DNA of 53,304 bases, from assembly GCA_005884765.1 (NCBI GenBank), contig VAZV01000137.1, forward strand, positions 1 through 53,304, read 5' to 3'. This document shows positions 52,435 to 53,304 of this stretch, piece by piece (within the stretch, counting starts at the first letter, position 1; each line of letters opens with the position of its first letter). The DNA is from Alphaproteobacteria bacterium. Its GTDB lineage: Bacteria > Pseudomonadota > Alphaproteobacteria > Rhizobiales > Xanthobacteraceae. The notes under the pieces were generated by a model. The model was not told the DNA's origin, made no database searches, and saw nothing but the letters and a program-made list of their open reading frames with translations. Made by a program: the position numbers and the translations under genes.

Positions 52435-52447
52435 TTGACAACAACCG

Positions 52448-52477
52448 TTGACAATGCCGATCGGGCGGGACTATAAA
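52448..52477 (+). promoter_or_regulatory. rRNA operon promoter
   Basis: TTGACA (52448-52453) and TATAAA (52472-52477) are separated by 18 bases. A second TTGACA lies at 52435-52440. Transcription would start near 52484, giving a leader of about 390 bases before 16S rRNA. A hairpin CTTGGCC-CAC-GGCCAAG (52501-52517) followed by TGTTTT sits at the start of the leader. Confidence 0.8.
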
Positions 52478-52877
52478 CCGCCCACTGAGCGCGGCGCTGT
52501 CTTGGCCCACGGCCAAGGCATGTTTTCGTGCCCGTGAAGCTCCTCATTTAGATGAGTGAATGAACAGCCGATTTCCATCGGTTGTCATTTGCCGTCGGAT
52601 GAAGTCTTCCGGAACTCCCTGATTGGGAGAGGGGTCCTCGGATCCCGGGCTGTTTGACAAGTGAAGATGAAGAAAGAGAAACGTGGACGGCGGAGTCCTT
52701 GCGAGTCTCGGCCAGTTGGGAACTTAGGTTTTCATCTGTCGGGACTGGACGAAAGACTTCGGCGGTACACGTTTTGAAAAAGGTTACACCATCGTCGTCA
52801 GCGATGTGAATCGCAGGCGATAAATATGGTGGGACCTCGTCAAACGTTGTGATCAGCCGGCTCAAAGTTTCAAGTCC

Positions 52878-53304
<427 letters not shown>

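Noticed and set aside
52035..52516. Short frames on both strands before the rRNA promoter
   Set aside because: No ribosome sites, no conserved pattern, and they overlap the rRNA promoter region.

Overview
The window looks like a chromosomal segment of a Bradyrhizobium-type alphaproteobacterium (Nitrobacteraceae). The 427 bases of 16S rRNA at the right end read like Bradyrhizobium 16S as I remember it. The DNA is GC-rich, and the gene orders argH-lptM-lysA, ftsE-ftsX, a chorismate mutase-hisC-tyrC run divergent from metX-metW, and clpB are familiar from that group. There is no CRISPR array, no intact insertion sequence, no prophage and no complete tRNA. Most genes are chromosomal housekeeping genes, separated by short stretches rich in small lineage-specific genes and palindromic repeats.

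Left part (1-10.2 kb): a short second FtsZ follows a small HTH/coiled-coil protein. Then come tiny acidic and secreted proteins, a secreted papain-like protein, a YjfB-like peptide, tlpA divergent from argH-lptM-lysA, a vapBC-type toxin-antitoxin pair beside an oxidoreductase gene broken by an internal deletion, and a carboxymuconolactone-decarboxylase-family gene.

Middle left (10.2-24.8 kb): a large TIGR02302/DUF4175 membrane protein with a collagen-like tract, a CpdR-like receiver, a zinc-ribbon membrane protein, ftsEX, a YdcF-family protein and an acyltransferase (envelope and division functions). After these come a periplasmic ClpP-fold protein, a HAD phosphatase, a GT87-like membrane protein, a translationally coupled metallopeptidase/ATP-grasp ligase pair, a Tat-exported hydrolase and a ChaC-like cyclotransferase. 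A 73-bp intergenic repeat recurs three times between 18.3 and 20.9 kb.

Middle (24.8-30 kb): two paralogous LuxR-type regulators flank a TSUP-family membrane protein. Four copies of a palindrome, TCACCC-N4-GGGTGA, occur only here, three of them about 85-130 bp before a start codon. This is the best candidate for an undescribed local regulatory circuit.

Middle right (30-41 kb): a DUF2125 protein, a small secreted protein, a DcaP-like porin and the tyrosine branch (chorismate mutase, HisC, TyrC). Divergent from these, metX-metW is preceded by a SAM-II riboswitch whose pseudoknot strand, antiterminator and terminator can be traced base by base. metX begins with an in-frame 15-bp repeat. An alpha/beta hydrolase and a secreted CHAP-like protein follow.

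Right part (41-53.3 kb): a group of very small genes around a sensorless histidine kinase, a roughly 600-bp non-coding repeat, a MOSC protein, clpB, small membrane proteins, a large M23 peptidase, and an rRNA promoter and leader running into 16S rRNA, which is cut by the window end.
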